From Methylovirgula sp. (GTDB lineage: Bacteria > Pseudomonadota > Alphaproteobacteria > Rhizobiales > Beijerinckiaceae), in contig NZ_JBBCGP010000001.1 of NCBI RefSeq assembly GCF_037200945.1, forward strand, positions 3,346,501-3,410,500: a stretch of 64,000 nt of DNA, given 5' to 3'. Positions 54,072-64,000 of the stretch are shown one piece after another. The notes under the pieces are model-generated. The model saw only the letters and a list, made by a program, of their open reading frames with translations, did not search any database and was not told where the DNA came from. A program made the translations under genes and the position numbers. The first letter of the stretch is position 1. The number at the start of each line of letters is the position of its first letter.

Positions 54072-54443
54072 TTACTTCGGCCGCTTGGCACCGTATTTGG
54101 AACGGCGCTGCTTGCGGTTCTTGACGCCTTGCGTATCGAGCACGCCGCGCAGGATGTGGTAACGCACGCCTGGCAAATCCTTGACGCGGCCGCCGCGGAT
54201 CATGACCACGGAGTGTTCCTGCAAATTGTGGCCTTCGCCCGGGATATAGCCGATGACCTCGAAGCCGTTGGTCAGGCGCACCTTGGCGACCTTACGCAGC
54301 GCGGAGTTCGGCTTTTTCGGCGTCGTCGTATAGACGCGCGTGCAGACACCGCGCTTCTGCGGGCAAGCCTGCAGATGGCGCGCTTTCTCACGATAGACCT
54401 TTTCCTGCCGCGGCTTGCGGATCAACTGACTGATCGTCGGCAT
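54072..54443 (-). CDS. rpsL: 30S ribosomal protein S12
   Basis: S12, 123 residues. The decoding loops TTPKKPNSALRK and RVKDLPGVRYH carry the wild-type Lys residues at positions linked to streptomycin resistance, so it predicts sensitivity. It has a leader of about 310 bases from its promoter, with an attenuator-like hairpin. Confidence 0.98.
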   Translation of the reverse strand: MPTISQLIRKPRQEKVYREKARHLQACPQKRGVCTRVYTTTPKKPNSALRKVAKVRLTNGFEVIGYIPGEGHNLQEHSVVMIRGGRVKDLPGVRYHILRGVLDTQGVKNRKQRRSKYGAKRPK

Positions 54444-54550
54444 ATTCGCCCTTCAAATCCCAAAGCAGCCGCCAAAGCGGCAATTAAAACTTCAGCACTC
54501 TTTCCGCCCAACACGCCGGGCGGCGAAACTATGGTCGCGCATAAACAAAT

Positions 54551-54585
54551 CAGCGCCTTCAGCCCCGAGAGGGCTTCCGGCGCTG
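54551..54585 (-). promoter_or_regulatory. attenuator-like hairpin in the rpsL leader
   Basis: CAGCGCC (54551-54557) pairs with GGCGCTG (54579-54585), with inner GCCC/GGGC pairs. On the transcribed strand it is followed by ATTTGTTTAT. It may end or regulate str-operon transcription. Confidence 0.5.
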
Positions 54586-54759
54586 GAACATCGCAGAGGA
54601 CCGCGGCATGGCCCCGGTCTTGCCCCCAGAAGGTCTACGGTTAAACCGCGGACCCGATGTGACTTGTCAGACGCTGAAACCGACAGCGTTTAGGCTCACT
54701 GCGTTCCGGACGAGACGTCCTGATGAACAAAGAACCTACGACCTGTCGAAAGTGGGCGG

Positions 54760-54788
54760 AACTTAATGACACACCCGAGACGCGTCAA
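54760..54788 (-). promoter_or_regulatory. promoter of the str operon
   Basis: On the minus strand: TTGACG (54788-54783), 17-base spacer, TAAGTT (54765-54760). Transcription would start near 54752 and produce a leader of about 310 bases before rpsL. The 424-base rpoC-rpsL gap has no gene. Confidence 0.65.
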
Positions 54789-54822
54789 CCCCTTTCAGAG
54801 GGGAATTTCACGTCACAAGCAC

Positions 54823-54861
54823 GGAGCCGCCCTTCTCCACAGCAGAAGGAGGGCGGCTTCC
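54823..54861 (-). terminator. hairpin downstream of rpoC
   Basis: GGAGCCGCCCTTCT (54823-54836) pairs with AGAAGG and GGGCGGCTTCC (to 54861), a long GC-rich stem 7-45 bases after the rpoC stop. No T-run follows on the transcribed strand, so it may be a Rho-assisted terminator or 3' stabiliser. A second small hairpin CCCCT/AGGGG follows at 54789-54803. Confidence 0.55.
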
Positions 54862-54867
54862 AGTTTT

Positions 54868-59058
<4,191 letters not shown>

Positions 59059-59141
59059 CGTCTTCTCCTGACCTGCCCGCGCGGGCGACCACCGGGCCGC
59101 GGGCGAAATTTCTAAAAACGCTCACTCATGCATAACGCGCT

Positions 59142-59204
59142 ATTGCGAGGCGCTCGGCGACGAAGCAACCCGGATTGACCGGATCGCTTCGCCTTGCTCG
59201 CGAT
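59142..59204. repeat. rhizobial-type palindromic repeat between rpoB and rpoC
   Basis: GAAGC (59162-59166) and CCGG (59170-59173) mirror CCGG (59179-59182) and GCTTC (59186-59190), with longer partly paired arms ATTGCGAGG and CTCGCGAT outside. The pattern resembles palindromic repeats seen across Rhizobiales. It lies between two essential genes normally packed tightly. Confidence 0.5.
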
Positions 59205-59229
59205 ACTGGCGAGCCATTCGATGCCAGAC

Positions 59230-63360
<4,131 letters not shown>

Positions 63361-63531
63361 CGTGCTCCTCGCAGGTTAGTTTGCGCAGGATGCCGCATGC
63401 ATCCCGAAAACATTGCGCGGCCACAGACGTCCGCAGGGTGTTTTGGGCCCTTCCCCATCAAAAAATTCAATCGACCAGCCGGATAAGGAACGGCTGAACG
63501 GCCCCGAAGCACGCCTCGGAGCCGCTCGATC

Positions 63532-63557
63532 AAAAAACGGGACCGCGCGCGATCCCG
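63532..63557 (-). terminator. attenuator-like terminator between rplL and rpoB
   Basis: CGGGATCGCG and CGCGGTCCCG on the transcribed strand form a stem (one G-U) followed by TTTTTT (63537-63532). It lies 7 bases after the rplL stop. In E. coli a partial terminator in this position sets the L7/L12 to beta ratio. Confidence 0.75.
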
Positions 63558-63564
63558 CCGCAAC

Positions 63565-63939
63565 TCACTTAAGCTCGACCTTCGCGCCGACCTTCTCGAG
63601 GGTCGCCTTGATCTTCTCGGCTTCCTCTTTGGTCACGCCTTCCTTGACGGGCTTCGGCGCGCCTTCGACGAGATCCTTGGCTTCCTTCAGGCCAAGACCG
63701 GTGACGGCACGGACTTCCTTAATAACTTCGATCTTCTTGTCGCCGACGGCAGAGAGAACGACCGTGAACTCGGTCTTCTCTTCGACCGGAGCGGCGGCAG
63801 CAGCAGCCGGGCCGGCAGCGACGGCAACCGCCGCAGCGGCCGAGACGCCCCACTTGTCTTCAAGTAGCTTGGCGAGTTCCGCGGCTTCGAGAACCGTCAG
63901 GCTCGAAAGGTCTTCGACGATTTTTTCCAGATTGGCCAT
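63565..63939 (-). CDS. rplL: 50S ribosomal protein L7/L12
   Basis: L7/L12, 124 residues, the stalk protein that recruits translation factors. N-terminal dimerisation helices (NLEKIVEDLSSLTVLEAAEL), an Ala-rich hinge and the C-terminal factor-binding domain (VIKEVRAVTGLGLKEAKDLV). The final 61 bases of the window lie upstream of it; a TGA at 63994-63996 may be the rplJ stop but too little is visible to call. Confidence 0.98.
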   Translation of the reverse strand: MANLEKIVEDLSSLTVLEAAELAKLLEDKWGVSAAAAVAVAAGPAAAAAAPVEEKTEFTVVLSAVGDKKIEVIKEVRAVTGLGLKEAKDLVEGAPKPVKEGVTKEEAEKIKATLEKVGAKVELK

Positions 63940-64000
63940 TGCAAGTTTTCCTTCGAATTTGGTCGTGAATAGCTGAAAATTTTGAGACGGCCGTCAGGCG

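Overview
The window reads as a contiguous piece of an alphaproteobacterial chromosome, most likely Hyphomicrobiales (Rhizobiales) and perhaps Beijerinckiaceae. The family guess is inference from gene content and protein flavour, not from a marker search. Base composition is GC-rich. Almost everything is housekeeping. I see no phage, insertion sequence, CRISPR array, tRNA or rRNA.

Layout. 1-9.3 kb: base-excision repair (tag), an HD-domain hydrolase, a dual-specificity-type phosphatase, xseB, a KirBac potassium channel whose ribosome binding site lies in a strong hairpin, two very small genes, glyS, a double-hairpin intergenic repeat, a DUF6165 protein, NAD kinase, a Nudix hydrolase and a DUF2336 protein. 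9.3-19 kb: a CitE-like protein lacking its usual catalytic acids, a flavin reductase/nitroreductase pair, a secreted protein, a monocarboxylate symporter pair (DUF3311 + MctP-like), a 57-residue lipoprotein, the acetate symporter pair (actP + DUF485), cobS and a RhlE-type helicase. 19-26 kb: the conserved run ATP12 chaperone-tatA-tatB-tatC-serS-surE-pcm-nlpD on the minus strand. 26-30.6 kb: phosphoenolpyruvate carboxylase and NAD-malic enzyme. 30.6-35.6 kb: rluC-like, rarA, an orphan ParA, a DegQ-like protease and the remnant of a DUF4260 gene.

35.6-64 kb: the transcription/translation supercluster on the minus strand, in transcription order rplL-rpoB-rpoC-rpsL-rpsG-fusA-tuf-rpsJ-rplC-rplD-rplW-rplB-rpsS-rplV-rpsC-rplP-rpmC-rpsQ-rplN-rplX-rplE-rpsN-rpsH-rplF-rplR-rpsE-rpmD-rplO-secY-adk-rpsM-rpsK-rpoA-rplQ. 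Recognisable promoters (TTGACG, 17-base spacer, weak -10) precede rpsL and rpsM. The spacers before rpsL, rplC and rpsM are unusually long and structured and look like regulatory leaders.

Two essential genes, secY and rpmD, are each broken by a single-base indel in a short homopolymer, about 0.8 kb apart. Sequencing or assembly error is the likeliest cause. No exotic defence or metabolic system is present. The most interesting items are regulatory RNA structures (kir, rplC, rpsL and rpsM leaders), an insertion of about 85 residues in the SerRS catalytic core, a decayed DUF4260 gene, and two small genes (57 and 47 codons) that a 60-residue cutoff misses.
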